NCBI RefSeq assembly: GCF_017569225.1 | Contig: NZ_CP071868.1 | Coordinates: 124,001-188,000, forward strand | Direction of reading: 5' to 3' | From: Pengzhenrongella sicca | GTDB taxonomy: Bacteria; Actinomycetota; Actinomycetes; Actinomycetales; Cellulomonadaceae | DNA length: 64,000 nt | Shown here: piece by piece, positions 1-8,677 of the stretch | Layout: the number at the start of each line of letters is the position of its first letter | Position numbering within the stretch: the first letter of the stretch is position 1 | The notes under the pieces: model-generated | Told to the model about the DNA's origin: nothing | Seen by the model: only the letters and a program-made list of their open reading frames with translations | Databases searched by the model: none | Translations under genes and position numbers: made by a program

Positions 1-173
1 CCGAGTCCGGCGAGACCCGGCCCGTCGCCACGGTCAACGGCACCCTCGGCACGACCCGCTGGATCGTCGCGATCCTCGAGAACCACCAGCTGGCGGACGG
101 GTCGGTGCGCGTGCCCGTCGGCCTGCGGCCCTACCTCGGCGGCCTCGAGGTGCTCGAGCCGGTCGCTCGATGA
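1..173 (+). CDS. serS: Seryl-tRNA synthetase, C-terminal end (partial)
   Basis: Only the last 56 codons are present, read from base 3 to a TGA at 171-173. SerS charges tRNA-Ser with serine in the cytoplasm. The motif [12 protein letters not shown] is typical of the class II motif 3 region at the SerS C-terminus, where the conserved arginine contacts ATP, and it is preceded by the usual NGT turn. The stop codon overlaps the next ATG (ATGA), so the HAD gene is translationally coupled to serS. The 5' part lies outside the window. Two tRNA-Ser genes occur about 16 kb downstream but are not linked in an operon with this gene. Confidence 0.9.
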   Translation, partial: ESGETRPVATVNGTLGTTRWIVAILENHQLADGSVRVPVGLRPYLGGLEVLEPVAR

Positions 174-1033
174 CGCCCGGGCAGGAGATCGCGCCCGGCG
201 CGGGGCCCGGCGGGCTCGGTGGCGCGCGCCTGGTCGGGACTGGGCCGATGCTCGTCGCGCTCGACATCGACGGCACGCTCGTCACGTACGACGAGGTGAT
301 GTCCGCCGACATCCGCGCCGCCGTGGCCGCGCTGCTCGACGCCGGCGTCCACGTCGTGCTCGCGACGGGACGCTCGGTGCACGCGACCATGCCGATCGCC
401 CACGAGCTCGGCATCACCTCGGGGTGGGCGGTGTCCTCGAACGGGTCCGTGACCGTGCGCCTGGACCCCGGCACCGCGCTGGGCTACGAGATCGTGGACC
501 GGATCACGTTCGACCCGGGCCCGGCGCTGCGGCTCATGCACGCCGAGCTGCCGGAGGCGCACTTCGCGGTCGAGCAGGTCGGCACCGGCTTCCGCGTGAA
601 CAAGCCGTTCCCCGACGGCGAGCTCAGCGGCGTCCTCGACGTCGTCGACCTCGAGGACCTGTGGAGCGATCACGTCACGCGCCTCGTCGTGCGCAGCCCC
701 GGGCACACCAGCGAGCAGTTCCACGAGCTCGTGCACCGCATGGGGCTCGACGACGTGTCCTACTCCGTCGGCTGGACCGCGTGGATGGACATCGCGCCGC
801 ACGGCGTCACCAAGGCGAGCGCGCTCGAGGTCGTGCGCCGCCGGCTGGGGGTCGAGCCGGCCCGCACGGTCGCGATCGGCGACGGCAGCAACGACCTGCA
901 GATGATCGACTGGGCGGCCCGCGGCGTCGCGATGGGCCACGCCCCGCTGGCCGTCCGCGAGGTCGCCGACGAGGTGACGGGCACCATCGACGACGACGGC
1001 GCCGTCGCCGTCCTGCGCAGCCTGCTCGCCTGA
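170..1033 (+). CDS. HAD-superfamily (Cof-type, class IIB) phosphatase
   Basis: A probable cytoplasmic sugar-phosphate or flavin-nucleotide phosphatase of about 260-287 residues. HAD motif I is DIDGTL at residues 32-37, with the nucleophile and acid/base aspartates. A motif II-type ATGR follows, and motif IV is GDGSNDLQM near the C-terminus, with the magnesium-binding aspartates. The insert between motifs II and III has the size of the Cof (IIB) cap. The ATG at 170 overlaps the serS stop. The first 26 residues are Gly/Ala/Pro-rich and precede the fold, so the ATG at 248 (MLVALDIDG) is an alternative start. The substrate cannot be read from sequence. A serS-Cof hydrolase pairing is common in actinobacteria. 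Confidence 0.85.
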   Translation: MTPGQEIAPGAGPGGLGGARLVGTGPMLVALDIDGTLVTYDEVMSADIRAAVAALLDAGVHVVLATGRSVHATMPIAHELGITSGWAVSSNGSVTVRLDPGTALGYEIVDRITFDPGPALRLMHAELPEAHFAVEQVGTGFRVNKPFPDGELSGVLDVVDLEDLWSDHVTRLVVRSPGHTSEQFHELVHRMGLDDVSYSVGWTAWMDIAPHGVTKASALEVVRRRLGVEPARTVAIGDGSNDLQMIDWAARGVAMGHAPLAVREVADEVTGTIDDDGAVAVLRSLLA

Positions 1034-1086
1034 CGCCGGAGCGCAAGGCTGGACGGGCACCCGCAGTGGTGGCACAGTCAGCGACC

Positions 1087-2109
1087 GTGGCGCATGGCAT
1101 CGACGAAGTTGCCCGGGTCGCGGGGGTCTCGACGGCGACCGTCTCCCGCGCGCTTCGTGGACTGCCCAACGTCTCGGACAGCACGCGCGAACGGGTGCGC
1201 AGCGTCGCGACCCAGCTCGGGTACGTCGCGTCGCCGTCGGCCGCCTCGCTCGCCTCCGGCCGGACGATGACGATCGGGCTGCTCACGCCGTGGGTCAAGC
1301 ACTGGTTCTTCGCGAACGTCATCGAGGGCGCCGAGCGGGCGCTGCAGTCCGAGGGCTTCGGCGCGCTGCTGTACACCTTCGAGATCTCTCGCAACGCCCC
1401 GCGCCGGCGGGTCGATCCCGACGTGCTGCGCCGCCGGGTGGACGGCATCCTCGTCGTCGGCCTGCCGCTCGACCCGGCTGAGGTGGCGGCGCTGGTCGGG
1501 CTCGGCCACCCGATGATCTTCGTCGGCTCGGGCGTCGAGGGGCAGCTGACCGTGCGGCTCGACGACCTGGTCACGGGCCGCACGGCGACGGAGCACCTGA
1601 TCGACCTCGGGCACCGGCGGATCGGGCACATCAGCGGCGCGCCCGACGACGTCACCCCGTTCTCGCCGCCCGCGGCGCGGCGCCGGGGCTGGCTCGAGGC
1701 GATGGGGGCCGCGGGCCTGAGCGTCGAGCCGACGCTCGAGGTGCACGGGCACTTCGACCTCGACGGCGGCCGCGACTCGATGCGCCAGCTGCTGGCGCAG
1801 CGGCCGGACGTGACCGCGGTCTTCGCGGCGTCGGACGAGATGGCGATGGGGGCGATCCTCGCGGTGCGCGAGCTCGGGCTGCGCGTGCCGCAGGACGTCT
1901 CGGTGATCGGCATCGACGGCCACGACCTCGGCGAGCTCGTCGGGCTGACCACCATGGCGCACCCGGCCGTCGAGGAGGGCGCCGCCGCCGCGGCGCTTCT
2001 CCTCACGATGATCGCGGGCACGTCGGCGCCGGCGGACCTCGTCTACCAGACCCGGTTGGTGCGCCGAAGCTCGACCGGACCGCCTCGCGAAGGCGTCGCT
2101 CATGCGTGA
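1087..2109 (+). CDS. LacI-family transcriptional regulator (probable repressor of the adjacent alpha-glucoside locus)
   Basis: A 340-residue DNA-binding repressor. The N-terminal LacI helix-turn-helix reads IDEVARVAGVSTATVSRALRG, followed by the hinge helix region (SPSAASLASGRT). It continues into a periplasmic-binding-like sensor domain with the conserved IGLLTPW strand, the AVFAASDEMAMGA segment and the DVSVIGIDG motif near residue 270. GTG at 1087 puts the HTH at the very N-terminus, as usual. GTG at 1066 or 1069 is also possible, and neither has a strong ribosome site. It lies directly upstream of, and on the same strand as, the ABC importer and amylosucrase, with a LacI-type operator in the gap. 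This suggests local control with a sugar inducer. Confidence 0.88.
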   Translation: MAHGIDEVARVAGVSTATVSRALRGLPNVSDSTRERVRSVATQLGYVASPSAASLASGRTMTIGLLTPWVKHWFFANVIEGAERALQSEGFGALLYTFEISRNAPRRRVDPDVLRRRVDGILVVGLPLDPAEVAALVGLGHPMIFVGSGVEGQLTVRLDDLVTGRTATEHLIDLGHRRIGHISGAPDDVTPFSPPAARRRGWLEAMGAAGLSVEPTLEVHGHFDLDGGRDSMRQLLAQRPDVTAVFAASDEMAMGAILAVRELGLRVPQDVSVIGIDGHDLGELVGLTTMAHPAVEEGAAAAALLLTMIAGTSAPADLVYQTRLVRRSSTGPPREGVAHA

Positions 2110-2154
2110 CCGAATCGTTACCAGTTTGAGCCCGTTTGGGCTTGCGTCCGACAG

Positions 2155-2170
2155 ATGTAAGCGCTTGCAT
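2155..2170. promoter_or_regulatory. LacI-type operator
   Basis: ATGTAAGCGCTTGCAT is a 16-bp inverted repeat with one mismatched pair around a perfect AAGCGCTT core, which is the usual form of LacI/GalR-family operators (central CG). It lies 74 bp before the binding-protein start and 45 bp after the lacI stop, where repressor binding would block transcription of the transporter operon. The match is read directly; assignment to the neighbouring regulator is inferred from position. Confidence 0.75.
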
Positions 2171-2243
2171 GGGAGCCGTACCCCCGGGTGACGCTGTGGT
2201 GACCCGTGGGCTGTCCTGAGCACAACGACGTGGAGGTCAGTAG

Positions 2244-3617
2244 ATGTCCAGCATTCGTAGTCGCCGCGCTGTCGCGGCCGTCGCCGGGGGGCTGGGGTTC
2301 GCCCTCGTCCTCACGGCCTGTTCGAGCGGTGATTCCGGTGGCGGAAGCGATGCCTCCGGAGACACGACCGCCGATTGCGCCGATTTCGAGGTCTACGGCG
2401 ACCTCTCGGGCAAGGAGGTCGATGTCTACACCGGCATCGTCACGCCCGAGGACACCCCCTACATGGACTCCTACAAGCCGTTCGAGGAGTGCACCGGCGC
2501 GAAGATCGTCTACACCGGCGACAAGGCGTTCGAGACGCAGATCCTGGTCCGCGCGAAGGCCGGCAACCCGCCCGACATCGCGATCGTGCCGCAGCCGGGC
2601 CTGCTCCAGCAGCTCGTCGCGACCGGTGCGGCCGTCGAGGCCCCGGCCGACGTCGCCGCGAACGTGGACGAGTTCTGGGGCGAGGACTGGAAGGCGTACG
2701 GCTCGGTCGACGGCACGTTCTACGCGGCCCCGTCGGGTGCGAGCGTGAAGTCGCTCGTCTGGTACTCCCCGACCGAGTTCGCGGACAGCGGCTACGAGGT
2801 CCCCACGACGCTGGACGACCTCATGGCGCTCACCGAGCAGATCCAGTCCGACGGCAAGGTGCCGTGGTGCGCGGGCATCGGCAGCGGTGAGGCGACCGGC
2901 TGGCCGATCACCGACTGGATGGAGGACTTCATGCTCCGGCTCTCGGGCCCGGAGGTCTACGACCAGTGGGTCAACCACGAGATCCCCTTTAACTCGCCTG
3001 AGTCGGAGGCCGCGCTCGACGGGGTCGGCGACTACCTGAAGAACCCCGACTTCGTCAACGGCGGCCTCGGCGACGTCACGAGCATCGCGACCACCACGTT
3101 CCAGGACGGTGGCCTGCCGATCCTCGAGGGCACGTGCTCGCTGCACCGCCAGGCCAGCTTCTACGCCTCGAACTTCCCGGAGGGCACGACGGTCGCCGAG
3201 GACGGCGACGTGTTCGCGTTCTACCTGCCGGGCGAGACGGAGGAGGACCACCCGGTGCTCGGCGGCGGCGAGTTCAACCTCGCGTTCTCTGACGCCCCCG
3301 AGGTGCAGGCCTTCCAGACGTACCTCTCCTCCGACCTGTGGGCCAACACGAAGGCCACCATCAGCTCGGAGGCCACGGGCGGCGGCTGGATCAGCGCCAA
3401 CACGGGCCTCGACGTCGCGAACCTGACGAACCCGATCGACCAGCTTGCCGCCGGCATCCTCCAGGACCCGAACACGGTCTTCCGCTTCGACGGCTCGGAC
3501 ATGATGCCCGCCGCGGTCGGCTCGAACGCGTTCTGGAAGCAGGCGACCAACTGGATCACCGGTCAGAGCACCAAGGAGACGGTGGACAACATCGAGGCGG
3601 CCTGGCCGGCCTCCTGA
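2244..3617 (+). CDS. Sugar ABC transporter substrate-binding lipoprotein (AglE-like)
   Basis: A 457-residue extracellular solute-binding protein of the family 1 type that captures an oligosaccharide for the two permeases downstream. It has a lipoprotein signal: Arg-rich start, hydrophobic GGLGFALVL and lipobox LTAC, with the lipidated cysteine near residue 27 followed by a Ser/Gly/Asp linker. The C-terminal part (FDGSDMMPAAVG, then FWKQATNWI) matches the alpha-glucoside (AglE/GgtB-like) subgroup as I recall it. Ribosome site GGAGG at 2232 lies 7 bp before ATG. Neighbours (LacI, operator, AglF/AglG-like permeases, amylosucrase) point to sucrose or another alpha-glucoside. The exact ligand is not proven. 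Confidence 0.85.
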   Translation: MSSIRSRRAVAAVAGGLGFALVLTACSSGDSGGGSDASGDTTADCADFEVYGDLSGKEVDVYTGIVTPEDTPYMDSYKPFEECTGAKIVYTGDKAFETQILVRAKAGNPPDIAIVPQPGLLQQLVATGAAVEAPADVAANVDEFWGEDWKAYGSVDGTFYAAPSGASVKSLVWYSPTEFADSGYEVPTTLDDLMALTEQIQSDGKVPWCAGIGSGEATGWPITDWMEDFMLRLSGPEVYDQWVNHEIPFNSPESEAALDGVGDYLKNPDFVNGGLGDVTSIATTTFQDGGLPILEGTCSLHRQASFYASNFPEGTTVAEDGDVFAFYLPGETEEDHPVLGGGEFNLAFSDAPEVQAFQTYLSSDLWANTKATISSEATGGGWISANTGLDVANLTNPIDQLAAGILQDPNTVFRFDGSDMMPAAVGSNAFWKQATNWITGQSTKETVDNIEAAWPAS

Positions 3618-3691
3618 TCGCGCCCAGCTCGACCGGCTCGATCCGCATCACCCGCTACACCTGCTAGACCGACGATTCGCCCTCGGGCGCT

Positions 3692-3725
3692 CGGGCGTGC
3701 ACGGCATCGACCGCGTGCACGCCCG
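3692..3725 (+). other. Intercistronic hairpin between binding protein and permeases
   Basis: A perfect 12-bp stem (CGGGCGTGCACG at 3692-3703, its complement at 3714-3725) with a 10-nt loop and no T-run. Hairpins in this position are known to stabilise or attenuate ABC operon mRNAs so that binding protein exceeds permease. That role is inferred here; a weak terminator is the alternative. Confidence 0.5.
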
Positions 3726-3760
3726 GGCCCCCCGCTCTCACAAGGAGGTGATGAGCCCAG

Positions 3761-4726
3761 ATGGACATGACCGGGAAATTCCTGACCATGGTTCTCGCTG
3801 TGCTGATCTTTGTCGCGGTGGTAGGGGTCATCCTCTTCATCGCATCCCGCGCCGAACGCCGGAGCGGCAAGGGCGTCGCCCTGATGTTCCTGCTCCCGAC
3901 CGCGGTCATGCTCGGCATCGGCCTGCTCTACCCGGCCGGCCGGACGATCTTGCAGTCCTTCTACGACGCGGCCGGCACCTCCTTCATCGGCCTGGGCAAC
4001 TACGAGACGATCTTCACGTCGTCCGACCAGCTTGTCGTGCTGCGCAACACCGCGCTGTGGGTGCTGGTCACCCCGTTCGTCGCGACCGCCATCGGCCTGC
4101 TCTACGCGATCCTGGTCGACGGGGCTCGCGGCGAGGCCGCGGCCAAGGCCCTCATCTTCCTGCCGATGTCGATCTCGTTCGTCGCGGCGTCGATCATCTG
4201 GAAGTTCATCTACGCCTACCGGCCGGACCAGCCGGGCGTCGAGCAGATCGGCCTGCTCAACCAGCTGCTCGTCTGGCTGGGAGGGACCCCGCAACAATGG
4301 CTGGTCAGCGCGCCGCTGAACACCTTGTTCCTGATCGTCGTGATGATCTGGATCCAGGCGGGCTTCGCCATGACCATCCTTTCCGCCTCGATCAAGGCGA
4401 TCCCGGAGGACGTCATCGAGGCCGCCCGCCTGGACGGCGTCAACGCGTTCGGCATGTTCCGCTTCGTCACGCTGCCGAGCATCCGGCCGTCCGTCGTGGT
4501 GGTGCTCACGACGATCGCGATCGGGACGCTCAAGGTCTTCGACGTCGTCCGGACGATGACCGGCGGGCAGTTCGACACGAGCGTCGTGGCGAACGAGTTC
4601 TACAGCCAGAGCTTCCGCAGCGACAACCAGGGGCTCGGTGCCGCCCTGGCCGTGCTGCTCTTCATCCTCGTCATCCCGATCGTTGTCTACAACGTTCGGC
4701 AGATGCGCGCATCGGAGGCACGATGA
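3761..4726 (+). CDS. Carbohydrate ABC transporter permease (AglF/MalF-like)
   Basis: A 321-residue inner-membrane subunit with an N-terminal transmembrane segment (MVLAVLIFVAVVGVILF), a second near residue 45 and further hydrophobic segments. The EAA loop that contacts the ATPase is visible as EAARLDGVNAFGMFRFVTLP near residue 225. The segment IIWKFIYAYR followed by QIGLLNQ resembles AglF-type permeases. A strong ribosome site, AAGGAGGTGA at 3742-3751, fixes the ATG. The stop overlaps the start of the next permease (ATGA). No ATP-binding subunit is encoded nearby, so a shared MsmK-type ATPase elsewhere is expected. Confidence 0.88.
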   Translation: MDMTGKFLTMVLAVLIFVAVVGVILFIASRAERRSGKGVALMFLLPTAVMLGIGLLYPAGRTILQSFYDAAGTSFIGLGNYETIFTSSDQLVVLRNTALWVLVTPFVATAIGLLYAILVDGARGEAAAKALIFLPMSISFVAASIIWKFIYAYRPDQPGVEQIGLLNQLLVWLGGTPQQWLVSAPLNTLFLIVVMIWIQAGFAMTILSASIKAIPEDVIEAARLDGVNAFGMFRFVTLPSIRPSVVVVLTTIAIGTLKVFDVVRTMTGGQFDTSVVANEFYSQSFRSDNQGLGAALAVLLFILVIPIVVYNVRQMRASEAR

Positions 4727-5658
4727 GCACCACCACGCCCCAGCTCGACCTCACCCCCGAGGAGCGCGCGTCGCTGGCGAAGATGTCGACGACCGGCCGC
4801 GCCGCCGCCAACGCCAAGAAGCGCCTGACGTCGCCGTGGGCCTCCTTCTTCGCCGTGGTCCTCGCGGTCCTGTGGACCATCCCGACGTTCGGGCTGCTCC
4901 TGACCTCGTTCCGGCCCGAGCTCCTGATCAAGACGACGGGGTGGTGGACGATCTTCACCAACCCCGAGCTGACGTTCGCGAACTACCAGACCGTCCTGAG
5001 CACCGAGGGCAGCGCCGGCCTCGGCAACTACTTCGTGAACTCCTTCGTCATCGTGATCCCGTCGGTGCTCATCCCGATCTGCCTGGCGACCCTCGCGGCG
5101 TACGCGTTCGCGTGGATCGACTTCCGCGGGCGCAACTTCCTGTTCGTGCTGGTGTTCGCGCTGCAGATCGTGCCGATCCAGGTCACGCTGCTCCCGCTGC
5201 TCACGCTGTACGTCGACGCCGGGCTCGCGGGCACGTTCTGGCCGATCTGGCTCTCGCACTCGGCGTTCGCGCTGCCGCTCGCGATCTTCCTCCTGCACAA
5301 CTTCATGAAGGAGATCCCGAGGGAGCTCATCGAGGCGGCGCGCATGGACGGCGCCGGGCACGTGAAGATCCTCTTCGGCGTCCTGCTCCCGCTGATGAAG
5401 CCGGCCCTGGCGGCGTTCGCGATCTTCCAGTTCCTGTGGGTGTGGAACGACCTGCTCGTGGCGCTGACCTTCGCGGGCGGTGGGACCGACGTGGCCCCGA
5501 TCATCGTCGGGCTCGCGAACCTCAGCGGGACCCGGGACACCGCGTGGCACCTGCTGTCCGCGGGGGCGTTCGTCTCGATGATCGTCCCGGTGGTCGTGTT
5601 CCTGTCGCTGCAGCGGTACTTCGTGCGCGGGCTGCTCGCCGGCGGGCTCAAGGGCTGA
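4723..5658 (+). CDS. Carbohydrate ABC transporter permease (AglG/MalG-like)
   Basis: A 311-residue inner-membrane permease and partner of the preceding subunit. A cytoplasmic N-terminus of about 40 residues is followed by six predicted membrane segments, beginning WASFFAVVLAVLWTIPTFGLLL. The EAA loop (LIEAARMDGAGHVKILFGVLLP) lies near residue 205, and the C-terminus ends YFVRGLLAGGLKG, as in MalG-type proteins. Its ATG overlaps the previous TGA by 4 bp, so the two are coupled. The segment FANYQTVLS before a periplasmic loop is typical of the AglG/MalG branch. It belongs to the operon that continues into the amylosucrase. Confidence 0.88.
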   Translation: MSTTTPQLDLTPEERASLAKMSTTGRAAANAKKRLTSPWASFFAVVLAVLWTIPTFGLLLTSFRPELLIKTTGWWTIFTNPELTFANYQTVLSTEGSAGLGNYFVNSFVIVIPSVLIPICLATLAAYAFAWIDFRGRNFLFVLVFALQIVPIQVTLLPLLTLYVDAGLAGTFWPIWLSHSAFALPLAIFLLHNFMKEIPRELIEAARMDGAGHVKILFGVLLPLMKPALAAFAIFQFLWVWNDLLVALTFAGGGTDVAPIIVGLANLSGTRDTAWHLLSAGAFVSMIVPVVVFLSLQRYFVRGLLAGGLKG

Positions 5659-5697
5659 CCGGCCCCGTCCGCCCCCGGCCGCCGCGGAGTTGAGACC

Positions 5698-7680
5698 ATG
5701 CTCCCCCATGCCGACAGTGCTTCACCCGCCAATGCCCGGACCGACGGCGCCTGGCTCGCTGACCTGTGGTCGGACGACGTCGAGGACCTCCTGGTGGGCC
5801 TGCCCGCCGGGCGGCGCGAGCTCTTCGAGCTTCGCGTCGCCCGGTGGTGGCCCGACCTGCGGGCCGGCCTCGCCAGCGCGTACGCCCCCGGCGACGTCGC
5901 GCCGCTCGAGCGGCGCATCATGCTGGCGGCGGCGGCCGCGTTCGTCGAGCGCCCGCCCGAGCTGTCCCGGCTCGACCAGGAGCGCACGCTCGAGCCCGAC
6001 TGGTTCCAGCGGCCGAGGATGCTCGGGTACGCCGCGTACGCCGACCGGTTCGCGGGCGATCTCGCGGGCGTGCGCGCCCAGATCCCCTACCTGCGCGAGC
6101 TCGGCGTCACCTATCTGCACCTTATGCCGGTGCTGCGCCCGCGCGACGGCGACAACGACGGCGGCTACGCCGTCGCCGACTACCGGCAGGTGCGCCCCGA
6201 CCTGGGCTCCATGGCGGATCTGCGGGAGCTCGCCACGGCGTTGCGCGCCGAGGGCATCAGCCTCGTGCTGGACCTCGTGCTCAACCACGTCGCGCGCGAG
6301 CACGAGTGGGCGCGCGCCGCGCGGGCCGGCGACCCTCGGTACCGCGACTACTTCTATGTGTACGCCGACCGCGCGGTGCCCGACGCGTTCGAGCGCAGCC
6401 TGCCGGAGGTGTTCCCCGACTTCGCGCCGGGCAGCTTCACGTGGGACGCCGAGCTGGACGGCTGGGTGTGGACGACCTTCAACACGTGGCAGTGGGACGT
6501 GCGCTGGTCGAACCCCGACGTCTTCGTGGAGTACGCCGAGATCGTCCTGCTCCTCGCCAACGCTGGGGTCGAGGTGCTTCGGCTCGACGCGATCGCGTTC
6601 CTGTGGAAGCGGCTCGGCACGTCCTGCCAGAACCAGCCCGAGGTCCACGCGCTGACCCAGGCGCTGCGCGCGATCGTGCGGATCGCGTGCCCGGCGGTCG
6701 TCTTCAAGGCCGAGGCGATCGTCGCGCCGTCCGAGCTCGCGCCGTACCTCGGCACGGGCGAGCGCTACGCCAAGGTGAGCGATCTGGCCTACCACAACTC
6801 GCTCATGGTCCTGACCTGGTCGATGCTCGCCGAGGGCGACGTGCGGCTCGCCGCGCACGCCCTCCAGCGGATCCCGGTCGCGCCCGCGAGCACGGCGTGG
6901 ATCACCTACGTGCGCTGCCACGACGACATCGGCTGGGCCATCGACGACGACGACGCCGCGGCAGTCGGGCGGTCGGGCTACGCGCACCGGTCCTTCCTGT
7001 CCGACTACTACACAGGCGCCTACCCGACGTCCGCGGCCCGGGGCCTGGTGTTCCAGCACAACCGCGCGACGGGGGACCGGCGGGTCAGCGGGACGGCCGC
7101 CGCGCTCGCGGGGCTCGACGCGGCCCGGGGCGCGGGTGCGTCGGGCGTGGACACCGCCGTCGCGCGCCTGCTGCTCGCGCACGCGATCGCGCTCGGGTGG
7201 GGCGGCATCCCCGTGCTCTGGATGGGCGACGAGCTCGGCCTGCCGAACGACCCCGCGTGGGCCAGCGAGCCGGGCCACACAGGCGACAACCGGTGGGCGC
7301 ATCGACCGCGCATGCCGTGGGACGGCGACGCCGCGCGCCGGCACGACGCGGCGTCGGTGCCCGGGCGCGTGTTCGCGGGGCTGCGCCACCTCGTCGAGGT
7401 GCGCGCGGGGCTGCCGTACCTCGACGCGAGGTTCGGCGCGCAGGTGCTCACGCCGAGCGACCCGGCCGTCCTGCCCGTGCTGCGCCAGCATCCCCTCGGT
7501 CCGTTCCTGGCCCTGTACAACGTGACCGGCACCTGGCGCCCCTGGCCCGGGCACCGGCTCGCCGAGCTCGGCCTCGGCAGCTGCGTCGACGCGATCAGCA
7601 GTGAGCCGATGACCGTCGGCGACGACGGCATGGTCTGGTTGCCGCCGTTCGCGGCCCGCTGGCTCATCCCGGCCGGGTAG
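5698..7680 (+). CDS. GH13 alpha-amylase-family enzyme, amylosucrase type
   Basis: A 660-residue (beta/alpha)8 glycoside hydrolase without a signal peptide, so cytoplasmic. Three catalytic positions are visible and match the GH13_4 amylosucrase pattern: nucleophile Asp297 in RLDAIAFLWK, acid/base Glu339 in FKAEAIVAPSEL, and transition-state Asp409 in VRCHDDIGW. The length is close to that of Neisseria amylosucrase (about 636). Amylosucrases split sucrose and transfer glucose to an alpha-1,4-glucan, releasing fructose. Some relatives act as sucrose hydrolases or trehalulose-forming enzymes. The ATG at 5698 has a weak GGAG upstream, and ATG 5707 is possible. It follows the second permease by 39 bp, so imported sucrose is the likely substrate. 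Confidence 0.85.
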   Translation: MLPHADSASPANARTDGAWLADLWSDDVEDLLVGLPAGRRELFELRVARWWPDLRAGLASAYAPGDVAPLERRIMLAAAAAFVERPPELSRLDQERTLEPDWFQRPRMLGYAAYADRFAGDLAGVRAQIPYLRELGVTYLHLMPVLRPRDGDNDGGYAVADYRQVRPDLGSMADLRELATALRAEGISLVLDLVLNHVAREHEWARAARAGDPRYRDYFYVYADRAVPDAFERSLPEVFPDFAPGSFTWDAELDGWVWTTFNTWQWDVRWSNPDVFVEYAEIVLLLANAGVEVLRLDAIAFLWKRLGTSCQNQPEVHALTQALRAIVRIACPAVVFKAEAIVAPSELAPYLGTGERYAKVSDLAYHNSLMVLTWSMLAEGDVRLAAHALQRIPVAPASTAWITYVRCHDDIGWAIDDDDAAAVGRSGYAHRSFLSDYYTGAYPTSAARGLVFQHNRATGDRRVSGTAAALAGLDAARGAGASGVDTAVARLLLAHAIALGWGGIPVLWMGDELGLPNDPAWASEPGHTGDNRWAHRPRMPWDGDAARRHDAASVPGRVFAGLRHLVEVRAGLPYLDARFGAQVLTPSDPAVLPVLRQHPLGPFLALYNVTGTWRPWPGHRLAELGLGSCVDAISSEPMTVGDDGMVWLPPFAARWLIPAG

Positions 7681-7731
7681 CCGCCCGCCGCCGAGACCGC
7701 GCCGCCGCGCCGCCCGCACTACCGTGTGGGC

Positions 7732-8640
7732 GTGCCGACCCGTACCGGCCCGGTCCTCGGACGGGTTCCCGCCCCCGCGCTCTTCGTCGTCTCCGGGCTG
7801 ACCCAGTACCTCGGCGCAGCGCTCGCGGTCGGGCTGTTCTCCGTGCTGGCCGCCCCGGCGGTGGCCTGGCTGCGCGTCGCCGTGGCCGCGGTGGTGCTCG
7901 TCGCGTGGCGTCGACCCTGGCGGACCCGCTGGTCACGGCGGGACCTCGCCGGCATCGCCGCGTTCGGCGTCGTGCTCGCGGCCATGAACGTCACGTTCTA
8001 CATCGCGATCGAGCACCTCCCGCTCGGCACGGCCGTCGCGATCGAGTTCGTCGGCCCGGTCGCGGTCGCCGCGATCACCGGCCGCGGCCGGCGCGAGCGG
8101 GTCGGGATCGCGCTCGCCGGCGCCGGGGTGCTCCTGCTCGCGGGGGCGACGGTCACGGGCGGCGGGCCCGACGTCGTCGTCGGCCTGATCGCGATCGGGC
8201 TGGCCGCGGCCTGCTGGGCGGGCTACATCCTGCTCGGGCGGCGGATCGCGCTGCGCGGGTCGGGGGTGACGTCGCTGTCGATGGCGATGACGGCGGGCGC
8301 GCTCGCGTTCGCGCCGTTCCTGGGCGCCGCTGCCGCCCCCGTGCTGCACGACGGGCGGCTTGCGCTCGCGATCGTCGGGATCGCCGTGCTCTCGTCCGTC
8401 ATCCCGTACGCCATCGAGCAGGTGGTGCTCCGACGCGTGAGCGCGGCGACGTTCGCCGTGCTCCTGGCGATGCTGCCGGCGACGGCGGCAGTGGTCGGCG
8501 CGGTCACGCTGCGCCAGGTCCCGGCCCCGATCGACCTGGTCGGACTCCTCGCGGTCTCCGCGGCGATCGCCCTGACCGCCGGGTCGTCCACACCCGGCCC
8601 GTCGAGCGGCGGTTCGTCCAGCGTCGATCCGGCACGCTAG
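7732..8640 (+). CDS. EamA-family (DMT superfamily) transporter, RhtA-like
   Basis: A 302-residue integral membrane protein with about ten hydrophobic segments arranged as two EamA repeats (roughly residues 10-140 and 155-285). It includes VAIEFVGPVAVAAITG, typical of RhtA-type amino-acid exporters. The likely role is export of threonine, homoserine or a related metabolite; the substrate is unknown. GTG at 7732 is chosen over GTG at 7726 because a TACCGT -10 element at 7720-7725 ends exactly 6 bp before it, which predicts a leaderless transcript. It converges with the quinone oxidoreductase gene, 37 bp apart. Confidence 0.8.
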   Translation: MPTRTGPVLGRVPAPALFVVSGLTQYLGAALAVGLFSVLAAPAVAWLRVAVAAVVLVAWRRPWRTRWSRRDLAGIAAFGVVLAAMNVTFYIAIEHLPLGTAVAIEFVGPVAVAAITGRGRRERVGIALAGAGVLLLAGATVTGGGPDVVVGLIAIGLAAACWAGYILLGRRIALRGSGVTSLSMAMTAGALAFAPFLGAAAAPVLHDGRLALAIVGIAVLSSVIPYAIEQVVLRRVSAATFAVLLAMLPATAAVVGAVTLRQVPAPIDLVGLLAVSAAIALTAGSSTPGPSSGGSSSVDPAR

Positions 8641-8677
8641 GTGTAGCGGGGCCGCGTTCCGCCCAGTCCGGGCACGG

